Assembly: GCA_900554775.1 (NCBI GenBank)
Contig: USIK01000045.1
Span: 1-6,225, forward strand
Reading direction: 5' to 3'
Source of the DNA: an uncultured Oscillospiraceae bacterium
GTDB lineage: Bacteria > Bacillota > Clostridia > Oscillospirales > Acutalibacteraceae
DNA length: 6,225 bases
Shown here: positions 1-5,937 of the stretch, piece by piece
Position numbering within the stretch: position 1 is the first letter of the stretch
Layout: the number at the start of each line of letters is the position of its first letter
Program-made: the position numbers and the translations under genes
Notes under the pieces: model-generated
What the model saw: only the letters and a program-made list of their open reading frames with translations
Databases searched by the model: none
What the model was told of the DNA's origin: nothing

Positions 1-49
1 AGGCGACAGCTGAGCGTATTTAATAAGCGGAGGCGAGATAACTCAAGTT

Positions 50-57
50 GGAGGTGA
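50..57 (+). promoter_or_regulatory. internal Shine-Dalgarno-like sequence inside the phosphatase gene
   Basis: GGAGGTGA at 50-57 is a near-perfect anti-16S match 36 bases after the in-frame TGA. It is 7 bases before an in-frame ATT (65-67), a rare initiation codon, and 19 bases before ATG 77, which is longer than usual. It could permit restart of translation after the stop and keep ribosomes reaching the overlapping kinase gene. Coincidence is possible, because the same bases encode Gly-Gly-Asp in the phosphatase frame. Confidence 0.35.
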
Positions 58-387
58 CCTCTCGATTGTTCAAGAAATGGTTGACAGCGGCGAAATTACA
101 AGCACTGAGGCCAGAAACCACACAAGGAAGAACATTATCACTCGGGCGCTTGGGATAGGCAATTTAGTTGAGCTTGACTGCTACACGTCCGATTTAATAC
201 CTGTAGATATTGTTTTGGTTTGCAGCGATGGCCTTTCGAATCTTCTTGAAGATGATGAAATTTGCGAAATTGCTAAAGAAAAAAGCCTTAGAATAATTGC
301 CGAGTTGCTCATTGATAAATGCAACAGCCGCGGTGGAAAAGACAATATAACCGTTTCGCTTGTTAGGCTTCAAAACGGTAGCAAGAT

Positions 388-394
388 AGGAGAG
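388..394 (+). promoter_or_regulatory. ribosome binding site of the PASTA kinase gene
   Basis: AGGAGAG lies inside the end of the phosphatase gene, 7 bases before TTG 402. It supports the non-ATG start. The next in-frame ATG is codon 24, inside the glycine-rich ATP loop, which would destroy the kinase. The 8-base gene overlap suggests translational coupling. Confidence 0.8.
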
Positions 395-401
395 AAAAAT
401 C

Positions 402-2372
402 TTGGATAAATATACAGGCAAAAGATTAGACGCCAGGTACGAAATACAAGAGCTGATCGGCGTTGGCGGAATGGCGGTTGTTTACCGTGCTTATGACATA
501 ATTGAAGATAAAATCGTAGCTATAAAAATACTCAAAGATGAATTTTTGGGGAATAAAGAATTCGTCAGGCGCTTTAAAAATGAATCAAAAGCAATTGCGG
601 TTCTTTCGCACCCGAATATAGTTAAGGTTTATGATGTCAGCTTTGGAACCAAAATTCAGTATATTGTTATGGAATATATTGACGGAATAACGCTTAAAGA
701 GTTCATTTCTCAAAGGAAAGTTATAAACTGGAAGGACGCACTTTATTTTGTCAATCAAATTCTTTCGGCCCTTAAGCATGCGCACAGCAAAGGCGTTATT
801 CACAGGGACATAAAGCCCCAGAACATCATGCTTTTGAAGGATGGCACCATTAAAGTGACCGACTTTGGAATAGCAAGATTTTCAAGAAATGAAACTCAAA
901 CAATGACCGACAGAGCCATCGGCTCAGTGCACTACATTGCGCCGGAACAAGCTAAAGGAAGCGTCATTGATGAAAAAGCGGATATTTATTCCGTTGGAGT
1001 AATGCTTTATGAAATGCTCACGGGCAGGCTTCCTTTCGAGGCTGACAACGCAGTTTCCGTTGCGATAATGCAAATGCAGGCAAAGCCAAAACCCTTGAGG
1101 GAAATAAACCCGGATATTCCCGAGGGACTTGAGCAGATAACTTTGAAAGCAATGGAGAAAAACCCAGCGAACAGATATGCAACGGCGGAAGAAATGCTTG
1201 TTGACATTAAAAAGCTTGAAAACGACCCCACTGCAAGGTTTGATTACAGGTGTTTCGTTGATGATAACCCCACCAGAGCAGTTGGAGAAATAAGCCAAGA
1301 TTATGGCGATAAGTACAACTCGGAAGATAAAAACAAAAAAGCAAAATTCACTGTAATTGCCGGAGGAATAGCTATTGCCGTTGGAATTTTAGCAATTGTT
1401 TTCGCTTTCATCGCGTGGTTTTCTTCGTGCGGCAACGCTTCGGCGAAAGATGTCGACGTGCCGAATCTTATTAACATGAAGCTTTCGGACGTTCAAAATA
1501 ATCCGAGCTACAAATTCGTTTGGAAGGTTGAATCGGTTTATGACGCAAGCAAACCTGAAGGCGTTATAATAGACCAGGACCCTCTCCCGGGCTCGAAAAA
1601 AATCAAAGAAGGCGCAACGATATCTTTAAAGGTCAACAGTTCAGGCGTTTTGGTTACGGTGCCTTTGGTGAAGGGCATGACGGAAGAAGTCGCAAAGGCG
1701 AAAATTTCGAATGTGGGTCTTAAATGCGTTACTTTGACAATAAACGACAATGATGTAGCCGAAGGCCTTGTTTGCAATGTTGACCCGCGCGAAGGCACGA
1801 AAGTCACTGCTGACACAACAGTTAGAATTTACGTCAGCAAGGGCCCTGCAGAAGAAAAAATAACCGTTCCGAACGTTTTCGGAAAGTCGCTTGCAGTTGC
1901 AAAGAGTGAAATTACTTCGAGCAACTTAAAAATTTCGGAAGATATTACCGTTCAAGACAGCGAAAAACCGAAAGACACAGTTCTTTCGACTGACCCTCTT
2001 CCGGGAACAACCGTTTCGAAAGATTCGGTGATTAAGCTCACTGTTAGCTCCGGAAAAAAGAAAGAAAAAACTATCGAAGTTTCAGTAAGCTTGCCCAAAA
2101 CTGACAATGAAATAACGGTTTCTTCTTATATTGACGGTGATTTCGACGCGACTAAAAAAATAATTCCTTCGTATGGCAGCGGCAAATACGTTGTTAACGT
2201 TAAAGGTTCAAGCGGCAAGAAAAAGGTCAGCATAAATATTGATGGAAAGCTATATAAGGTTTATGAAGTTGATTTTGATGCTAAATCAAACAGCAATGTG
2301 AAGGAAACTGAAAGCAAACCTTATAAACCCAGCACAAATCAAGATGATGAAAGCAAAGAATACAATAATTAA
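402..2372 (+). CDS. prkC: transmembrane PASTA-domain Ser/Thr protein kinase (PrkC/Stk1/PknB family)
   Basis: This is a membrane-bound Hanks-type kinase of the class that links peptidoglycan or lipid II sensing outside the cell to phosphorylation of cell-wall and division proteins inside. The 656 residues contain a kinase domain (about 13-275) with ATP loop GVGGMAVVY (20-28), Lys42 in VAIK, probable helix-C Glu61, HRD at 134-136 with IKPQN following, DFG at 154-156, activation-loop Thr165/167/169 and APEQ at 180-183. A basic linker precedes one membrane helix (about 316-340). Outside are three PASTA repeats (about 350-412, 417-479 and 487-550; DPLPG occurs in the first and third), then a beta-rich stretch (about 556-625) resembling the Ig-like domain of B. 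subtilis PrkC, and a charged tail. Length and order fit the Bacillota family. All key catalytic residues are present. The start is TTG. murA follows after 36 bases, where rsgA is common in relatives. Confidence 0.97.
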   Translation: MDKYTGKRLDARYEIQELIGVGGMAVVYRAYDIIEDKIVAIKILKDEFLGNKEFVRRFKNESKAIAVLSHPNIVKVYDVSFGTKIQYIVMEYIDGITLKEFISQRKVINWKDALYFVNQILSALKHAHSKGVIHRDIKPQNIMLLKDGTIKVTDFGIARFSRNETQTMTDRAIGSVHYIAPEQAKGSVIDEKADIYSVGVMLYEMLTGRLPFEADNAVSVAIMQMQAKPKPLREINPDIPEGLEQITLKAMEKNPANRYATAEEMLVDIKKLENDPTARFDYRCFVDDNPTRAVGEISQDYGDKYNSEDKNKKAKFTVIAGGIAIAVGILAIVFAFIAWFSSCGNASAKDVDVPNLINMKLSDVQNNPSYKFVWKVESVYDASKPEGVIIDQDPLPGSKKIKEGATISLKVNSSGVLVTVPLVKGMTEEVAKAKISNVGLKCVTLTINDNDVAEGLVCNVDPREGTKVTADTTVRIYVSKGPAEEKITVPNVFGKSLAVAKSEITSSNLKISEDITVQDSEKPKDTVLSTDPLPGTTVSKDSVIKLTVSSGKKKEKTIEVSVSLPKTDNEITVSSYIDGDFDATKKIIPSYGSGKYVVNVKGSSGKKKVSINIDGKLYKVYEVDFDAKSNSNVKETESKPYKPSTNQDDESKEYNN

Positions 2373-2393
2373 GCAATAATATTTTATGGTTAG

Positions 2394-2400
2394 AGAGGTG
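2394..2400 (+). promoter_or_regulatory. ribosome binding site of the first murA
   Basis: AGAGGTG sits 8 bases before TTG 2409. The TTG start is favoured because the next in-frame ATG is codon 53, well past the catalytic Lys22/Asn23. The 36-base gap after the kinase gene contains no hairpin with a T tract, so read-through from the kinase is expected. Confidence 0.75.
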
Positions 2401-2408
2401 TTGTCACT

Positions 2409-3695
2409 TTGGATAAGATAGTTATATCCGGAGGACAAAAATTAAAAGGAAAAGTAAACATAAGCGGAGCAAAAAATGCGGCACTTGCCATTTTACCTGC
2501 AGTTTTACTTTCTGATGGAGTCTGCGTAATTGAAAATTTACCAAGCATTAGCGATATCACGCTTATGTGCAAGATTTTGGAAGATTTGGGCGCTGAAGTT
2601 AAGCTTTTGTCGAAAGGCACTTTGCAAATTGACCCAAGAAAGGTTAAAAGCGGTGTGGCTTCCTATGAGCTCATGAGGAACATGAGAGCTTCGTGCTATC
2701 TTTTTGGTGCGCTTCTGGGAAGATTCGGTGAATCAATTGTTTATTTGCCTGGCGGATGCGACTTTGGAATCAGGCCAATTGACCAACATTTAAAAGGCTT
2801 TGAAGTAATGGGCGCAAAATGCTCTTTAGACGGCGGAATGATCAAAGTTAAGAGCGAAAAATTAGTTGGAAATAATGTTTACCTTGACGTCGTTTCAGTT
2901 GGCGCAACAGTTAACATAATGCTTGCAGCGGCTAGGGCCGAAGGCCTCACTGTTATTGAAAATGCCGCGAAAGAACCTCATATCGTTGACTTGGCTAACT
3001 TCCTCAACTGCATGGGGGCCGACATCGTTGGTGCAGGAACTGACGTTATAAAAATCAAAGGCGTCAAGAAGCTTTCTGGCATAACTTATTCTATAATCCC
3101 GGATCAGATCGAAGCGGGAACTTACCTTGTTGCCGCAGCTGCAACTAGGGGCGAAATCACAATTGAAAATGTAATTCCGAAACATTTGGAATCAATAACC
3201 GCAAAGCTCAAAGAAATTGGCGCTGAGCTCACTGAAGGAACCGATTTTGTTCACATAAAGTGTGATAAAGAGCTTAAAAAATGCAATGTAAAAACAATGC
3301 CTCATCCGGGTTTCCCGACTGACATGCAACCGCAAATTACTGCTTTGCTTTCAATCGTTCCGGGCACAAGCGTTGTTACCGAAGCTGTTTGGGACAACAG
3401 ATTTAGATACATCGAAGAGCTCAGAAGAATGGGCGCTAACATTTCGGTTGACGGCAGAACGGCTGTTATTGAAGGCGTTAAAGAGCTTGACGGTGCTCCT
3501 GTTAAAGCCACTGACCTCAGAGCCGGTGCGGCTTTGGTTATCGCTGGGCTTGCTGCGAAAGGCACCACCGTCATTGACGAAATAAGGCACATTGAGCGCG
3601 GATATGAAGAAATTATTGAAAAATTCCAGTCACTTGGCGCTAATATTAAAAAAGTTTCTGAGCAAGAATATCAAAAAAGCGCTTATGGATTATAA
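2409..3695 (+). CDS. murA: UDP-N-acetylglucosamine 1-carboxyvinyltransferase MurA (complete copy)
   Basis: MurA transfers enolpyruvate from phosphoenolpyruvate to UDP-GlcNAc in the cytoplasm, the first committed step of peptidoglycan synthesis and the target of fosfomycin. The 428 residues match the usual family length. Visible active-site residues, compared with E. coli MurA from memory, are Lys22/Asn23 in SGAKNAA, Arg93 in NMRAS, Cys117 in the flexible loop LPGGC (113-117, Cys rather than the fosfomycin-resistant Asp), Arg122, Asp305 in FPTDMQPQ and Arg397 in HIERGY. Two similar halves of the EPT synthase fold are expected. It starts with TTG, is probably co-transcribed with the kinase gene, and ends at a TAA in or at the edge of the loop of a shared terminator hairpin. 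A second murA begins at 5938. Which copy is the main housekeeping enzyme cannot be told from this window. Confidence 0.97.
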   Translation: MDKIVISGGQKLKGKVNISGAKNAALAILPAVLLSDGVCVIENLPSISDITLMCKILEDLGAEVKLLSKGTLQIDPRKVKSGVASYELMRNMRASCYLFGALLGRFGESIVYLPGGCDFGIRPIDQHLKGFEVMGAKCSLDGGMIKVKSEKLVGNNVYLDVVSVGATVNIMLAAARAEGLTVIENAAKEPHIVDLANFLNCMGADIVGAGTDVIKIKGVKKLSGITYSIIPDQIEAGTYLVAAAATRGEITIENVIPKHLESITAKLKEIGAELTEGTDFVHIKCDKELKKCNVKTMPHPGFPTDMQPQITALLSIVPGTSVVTEAVWDNRFRYIEELRRMGANISVDGRTAVIEGVKELDGAPVKATDLRAGAALVIAGLAAKGTTVIDEIRHIERGYEEIIEKFQSLGANIKKVSEQEYQKSAYGL

Positions 3696-3716
3696 TTCCA
3701 TAAACGCATGAGTTTT
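3673..3716. terminator. shared intrinsic terminator between convergent murA and glycosyltransferase genes
   Basis: An inverted repeat pairs 3679-3689 with 3697-3707: TTATGGA against TCCATAA, extended outwards by three GC pairs after one C/A mismatch, around a 7-base loop (3690-3696). On the minus strand the stem is followed at once by six T (bases 3678-3673), a typical rho-independent terminator starting 8 bases past the glycosyltransferase stop. On the plus strand the T run is weaker (TTTT 3713-3716, five bases after the stem). murA's TAA at 3693-3695 lies in the loop, so a translating ribosome would disrupt the stem on that strand. It is best read as a minus-strand terminator with weaker plus-strand action. 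Confidence 0.75.
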
Positions 3717-4674
3717 AAGATTTTTGTTGTGGGTCTTTGACCTTATAGGGGACGTCGATATTTTCGATGTTCCCGTTTGTTTTTTTATCAGTAAAGTAAT
3801 TAATAGATTTCATTGCGCAAGATATATTTTTGCCGAAACCTTTGAAATTAAGAGCTTTCAAATGAAGGTTTATAATGTAGTAATAAACTACGAATTTAAC
3901 CCTTTGAGCGTAAATCCAAACGTGCCCTGAATATTTTTCGTAATCATTGTTTTCTTCCAAAAAGCTTTTAATAATGCCCAAAGCTTTGATGTAATCGTTA
4001 ACTTTTTTGGCATTTATCGAATGCAGAATGCTGTTTTCACGCATCGTGTAGTTGTAAAGCGCTTTCGAAGTAAAAGCCACGGTTTTTGCAAAGTAAAAAA
4101 GCCTAGGCGAAGTTGAAATATCTTCGAAATACATGTCGTCGAACTTGATGTTTCTTTCCATGAAAAGTTCTCTTTTGTAAAGTTTATTCCAAATAAAATA
4201 ATGAACGCTAACATCCAAAATGAGCTTCCGCAAAGCTTTTGATTTCGTGTAAACGCCGGGAAGAGAATTAAAAGGCATATAAATTTTCAATTTTTTATTC
4301 GGGAAATACATGTTAAAATTGCAGCAGGTAATGTCCGCGCCGGTTTTCTTTGCTAATTTATAAAGTTCTTCGAGGAAGTTCTTTTCAAGGTAATCGTCGC
4401 TGTCCATAAAGGCAATGTATTCGCCTTTGCAGTGCATGACTCCAGTGTTTCTGGCGGCTGCAGGGCCGCTGTTTTCTTGCTTTATTAATTTAAAATTCGG
4501 GTTTTTACTGCAAAATTCTTCGGCGATTTCGTAGCTTTTGTCGCTTGAACCGTCGTCAACGATTATCATTTCGAAATCTTTAAAAGTTTGATTTTCAACT
4601 GAAGTTAAAGCCTTGCTTAAAAAACTTTCGACGTTATAAACCGGCATAACTAAACTGATAGCTGGGTTTGACAC
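3715..4674 (-). CDS. family 2 glycosyltransferase (GT-A fold)
   Basis: This is a predicted cytoplasmic or membrane-associated transferase that moves a sugar from a nucleotide-sugar donor to an envelope acceptor. Donor, acceptor and linkage cannot be read from the sequence. The 319 residues show the GT2 pattern: SLVMPVYNVE (7-16), VDDGSSD (39-45), NSGPAAARNTG (68-78), the metal-binding DSDD (91-94), an NKLYKRELF segment (163-171) and FED (183-185), the usual place of the catalytic acid/base region. The C-terminal third is helical and rich in Lys/Tyr, without a clear membrane span. The start is GTG. The next in-frame ATG (codon 10) would cut into the first beta strand, and AGAGGTGA (4683-4690) lies 8 bases upstream. 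It follows the flippase-like gene by 3 bases, so the pair is one operon. Capsule, teichoic-acid-like or glycolipid synthesis are all possible. Confidence 0.92.
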   Translation of the reverse strand: MSNPAISLVMPVYNVESFLSKALTSVENQTFKDFEMIIVDDGSSDKSYEIAEEFCSKNPNFKLIKQENSGPAAARNTGVMHCKGEYIAFMDSDDYLEKNFLEELYKLAKKTGADITCCNFNMYFPNKKLKIYMPFNSLPGVYTKSKALRKLILDVSVHYFIWNKLYKRELFMERNIKFDDMYFEDISTSPRLFYFAKTVAFTSKALYNYTMRENSILHSINAKKVNDYIKALGIIKSFLEENNDYEKYSGHVWIYAQRVKFVVYYYIINLHLKALNFKGFGKNISCAMKSINYFTDKKTNGNIENIDVPYKVKDPQQKS

Positions 4675-4677
4675 TTT

Positions 4678-5712
4678 TTATTTCACCTCTTGATTTTTTG
4701 AAATTCTGCTAACGTTTGCAAACGGAGCAAAAACGATAACGTTCATGAAATAAGTTATAATCCTCCAGATGAGAATTGCAGATTTGATGATATTTTCGGT
4801 GAAGAATAGCTTGAAAAACACATAGAAGCTTCCTTCTGCGGCGCCTGAACCGCCGGGAAGAGGCATGAACGACGAAACCATTGTGACGAAAGCCTGGGCA
4901 GTTATCATGTCGGCTGGGTTTGCGCCGGTTAAATTAAAGCTCCTGTAAATCATGTAAGGAATCGAGAACAAAAATGTTAGCTGCAAAACTGTGAGAGCGC
5001 ATGAAGCGAGCAAAAGTTTTTTGTTTTCATAGAGTTTCGAGTTGCTTTCGTGGAAGAATTCCATTTGCTCTTCGAGCTTTTCTTTTTTCTCTTCAGGGTT
5101 TTTTATGATTTTAGTTTTGGTTAAAAGCCTGAAAAAGAAATTAATAATTGAAGAGGCAAGCTTTCTATTAAACGAAAAAATGAACATGAAAACAACCACA
5201 ACAAGGTGCGATAAAAATCCGAAAAGCGCAAGGCTGAGCATTAGATTTTTAAGGTCGCCGTAAAAAAGGCTCATGTTGCAAAGCTTTGCCACGAGGGAAT
5301 AAAAAGTAATGGTCGTTTGGTAAACGAGGAATTTTTGAAGAAGGCATGATGAAGCCACGCCGCCGTCAACGCCTTGTTTGCTCATGCAGTAAAGCTGCAT
5401 GGGTTGTCCGCCTACTGCACCGGGCGTTATAACGCTGTAAAACTGGCCGATCACTGTCGCTTTGATTGCCTGCTTGAATGTGTATTTTTTCTCGTAGTTA
5501 TGAATGATGAGGTAAAGAACTATCGCATCAACAGTAATATTCAAAAATTGGCAAATAACTCCGGCAACAATCCACCACGGGTTCATTTTTGAGGCATTTT
5601 CCATTAAATCTATGAGCCCTTGCTCCGAGGTTAAAAAATATATAACAAGCCCAATCGGAACTAAAAGCGACAATATATTAAAAACTAATTTCCAGTTTAT
5701 TTTTCTTTTCAT
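4678..5712 (-). CDS. multi-pass membrane protein, lysylphosphatidylglycerol synthase TM / UPF0104 (flippase-like) family
   Basis: The 344 residues are mostly hydrophobic, with likely membrane spans near 8-27, 46-70, 85-105, 130-150, 157-180, 234-256, 268-288 and 308-332. A long charged cytoplasmic loop (about 195-232, rich in Lys/Glu) lies in the middle. Family signatures are GQFYSVITPGAVGGQPMQ (89-106) and PLPGGSGAAEGSF (284-296). The family includes the membrane half of MprF and stand-alone proteins beside glycosyltransferases. Proposed roles are lipid or lipid-linked sugar flipping, but few members have a proven substrate. There is no C-terminal aminoacyl-transferase domain, so it is not a full MprF. 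ATG 5712 has AAGGAGG 8 bases upstream and a promoter at 5756-5783. The glycosyltransferase gene starts 3 bases after its TAA, pointing to a shared envelope lipid or glycan pathway. Confidence 0.88.
   Translation of the reverse strand: MKRKINWKLVFNILSLLVPIGLVIYFLTSEQGLIDLMENASKMNPWWIVAGVICQFLNITVDAIVLYLIIHNYEKKYTFKQAIKATVIGQFYSVITPGAVGGQPMQLYCMSKQGVDGGVASSCLLQKFLVYQTTITFYSLVAKLCNMSLFYGDLKNLMLSLALFGFLSHLVVVVFMFIFSFNRKLASSIINFFFRLLTKTKIIKNPEEKKEKLEEQMEFFHESNSKLYENKKLLLASCALTVLQLTFLFSIPYMIYRSFNLTGANPADMITAQAFVTMVSSFMPLPGGSGAAEGSFYVFFKLFFTENIIKSAILIWRIITYFMNVIVFAPFANVSRISKNQEVK
4683..4690 (-). promoter_or_regulatory. ribosome binding site of the glycosyltransferase gene
   Basis: AGAGGTGA on the minus strand lies within the last codons of the upstream membrane-protein gene, 8 bases before GTG 4674. 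It decides this non-ATG start and indicates coupled translation of the two genes. Confidence 0.75.
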
Positions 5713-5720
5713 TTAGCCTT

Positions 5721-5727
5721 CCTCCTT
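5721..5727 (-). promoter_or_regulatory. ribosome binding site of the flippase-like gene
   Basis: AAGGAGG on the minus strand, 8 bases before ATG 5712, is the strongest consensus site of the minus-strand operon and fixes this start. Confidence 0.85.
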
Positions 5728-5755
5728 GAAAAATTTTATTAAATCCAATACTTTA

Positions 5756-5783
5756 AGCATATTCAAATTCAAATTAATGTCAA
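5756..5783 (-). promoter_or_regulatory. sigma-A-type promoter of the flippase-like/glycosyltransferase operon
   Basis: On the minus strand a perfect -35 TTGACA (5778-5783) is followed by a 16-base AT-rich spacer and a -10-like TATGCT (5756-5761, 4 of 6 consensus bases). Transcription would start near 5749, giving a leader of about 35-40 bases that includes the AAGGAGG site. I see no riboswitch-sized leader. Confidence 0.6.
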
Positions 5784-5789
5784 GTCTCC

Positions 5790-5808
5790 TAAAAAGTGCG
5801 GCTTTTTA
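5790..5808. repeat. small inverted repeat in the divergent intergenic region
   Basis: TAAAAAG and CTTTTTA pair as a 7-base stem around the 5-base loop TGCGG. It lies just upstream of the minus-strand -35 box and is not downstream of any gene on either strand, so it is not in a usual terminator position. It could be a protein-binding site, a weak terminator relic or chance in AT-rich DNA. Confidence 0.3.
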
Positions 5809-5861
5809 TTATCACAAGAGAAATTTACTCGAATATTATACCCAATATGGAGGGATTTACA

Positions 5862-5933
5862 TTGAAATGTTTGTCAATAATAAAAAGTGGGGCAAATTTT
5901 TTATGTAAATTTTTATTATTTTCGGAGGGGTGA
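5862..5933 (+). CDS. possible 23-residue leader ORF ahead of the second murA
   Basis: GGAGGG (5849-5854) sits 7 bases before TTG 5862, the spacing used by the real genes here. The frame runs 23 codons (begins MKCLSIIKSG, ends LLFSEG) and stops at TGA 5931-5933. The stop falls directly after the murA-like ribosome binding site and 4 bases before ATG 5938. I recognise no family. Translation could be coupled to the downstream gene, or the good spacing may be chance. A competing ATG at 5867 gives only 13 codons. Confidence 0.25.
   Translation: MKCLSIIKSGANFLCKFLLFSEG
5924..5930 (+). promoter_or_regulatory. ribosome binding site of the second murA
   Basis: GGAGGGG lies 7 bases before ATG 5938 and 10 bases before the adjacent in-frame ATG 5941. 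Either ATG is plausible and changes the protein by one residue. Confidence 0.8.
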
Positions 5934-5937
5934 ATAA

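Larger units (their letters stand above)
2..409 (+). pseudogene. prpC: PP2C-type Ser/Thr protein phosphatase (PrpC/Stp family), 5'-truncated by the window and interrupted by an in-frame TGA
   Basis: The family removes phosphate from Ser/Thr residues of proteins, including its partner PASTA kinase, using two metal ions held by conserved Asp residues. The frame from base 2 reads Gly-Asp-Ser, then TGA at 11-13, then AYLISGG, which matches the PP2C motif GDSRAYLIS with Arg replaced by a stop. The frame then stays open to TAA at 407-409. The only ATG/GTG/TTG start after the stop is ATG 77, giving 110 residues. That part keeps NIITRALG (19-26), CSDGL (49-53, Asp51 a likely metal ligand) and GGKDN (86-90, Asp89 a likely metal ligand). 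The N-terminal metal-binding DGxGG region lies outside the window. Usual DHS reads DLS, NHP reads NHT and PGD reads PVD. It overlaps the kinase gene by 8 bases. Family identity is secure. Whether it is a pseudogene, a re-initiated fragment or a sequencing error cannot be settled here. Confidence 0.7.

Noticed and set aside
2..40. Reassignment of TGA to an amino acid in this organism
   Set aside because: The four complete genes reach family-typical lengths with no internal TGA and use TGG for Trp. A single TGA at a conserved Arg fits a mutation or sequence error better.
924..1298. Minus-strand 124-codon open frame opposite the kinase domain
   Set aside because: It lies wholly opposite the conserved kinase catalytic region. 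Its product resembles no family and has no supporting upstream site.
1440..2055. DNA repeats in the extracellular part of the kinase gene, such as similar stretches encoding DPLPG near 1578 and 1990
   Set aside because: These are explained by homologous PASTA repeats in the protein and are not a separate repeat element.
4678..5712. Full MprF (lysylphosphatidylglycerol synthase)
   Set aside because: Only the membrane flippase-like domain is present. The protein ends after the last membrane span, with no C-terminal aminoacyl-transferase domain.
5809..5839. Possible promoter for the second murA (TTATCA, 19-base spacer, TATTAT)
   Set aside because: The -35 match is weak and the spacer long. In such AT-rich DNA it is not distinguishable from chance, so no promoter is called.
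5726..5908. Plus-strand 60-codon open frame starting with TTG in the divergent intergenic region
   Set aside because: It has no ribosome binding site at its start, it runs across the minus-strand promoter and the Shine-Dalgarno of the flippase-like gene, and the residue makeup reflects AT-rich noncoding DNA.
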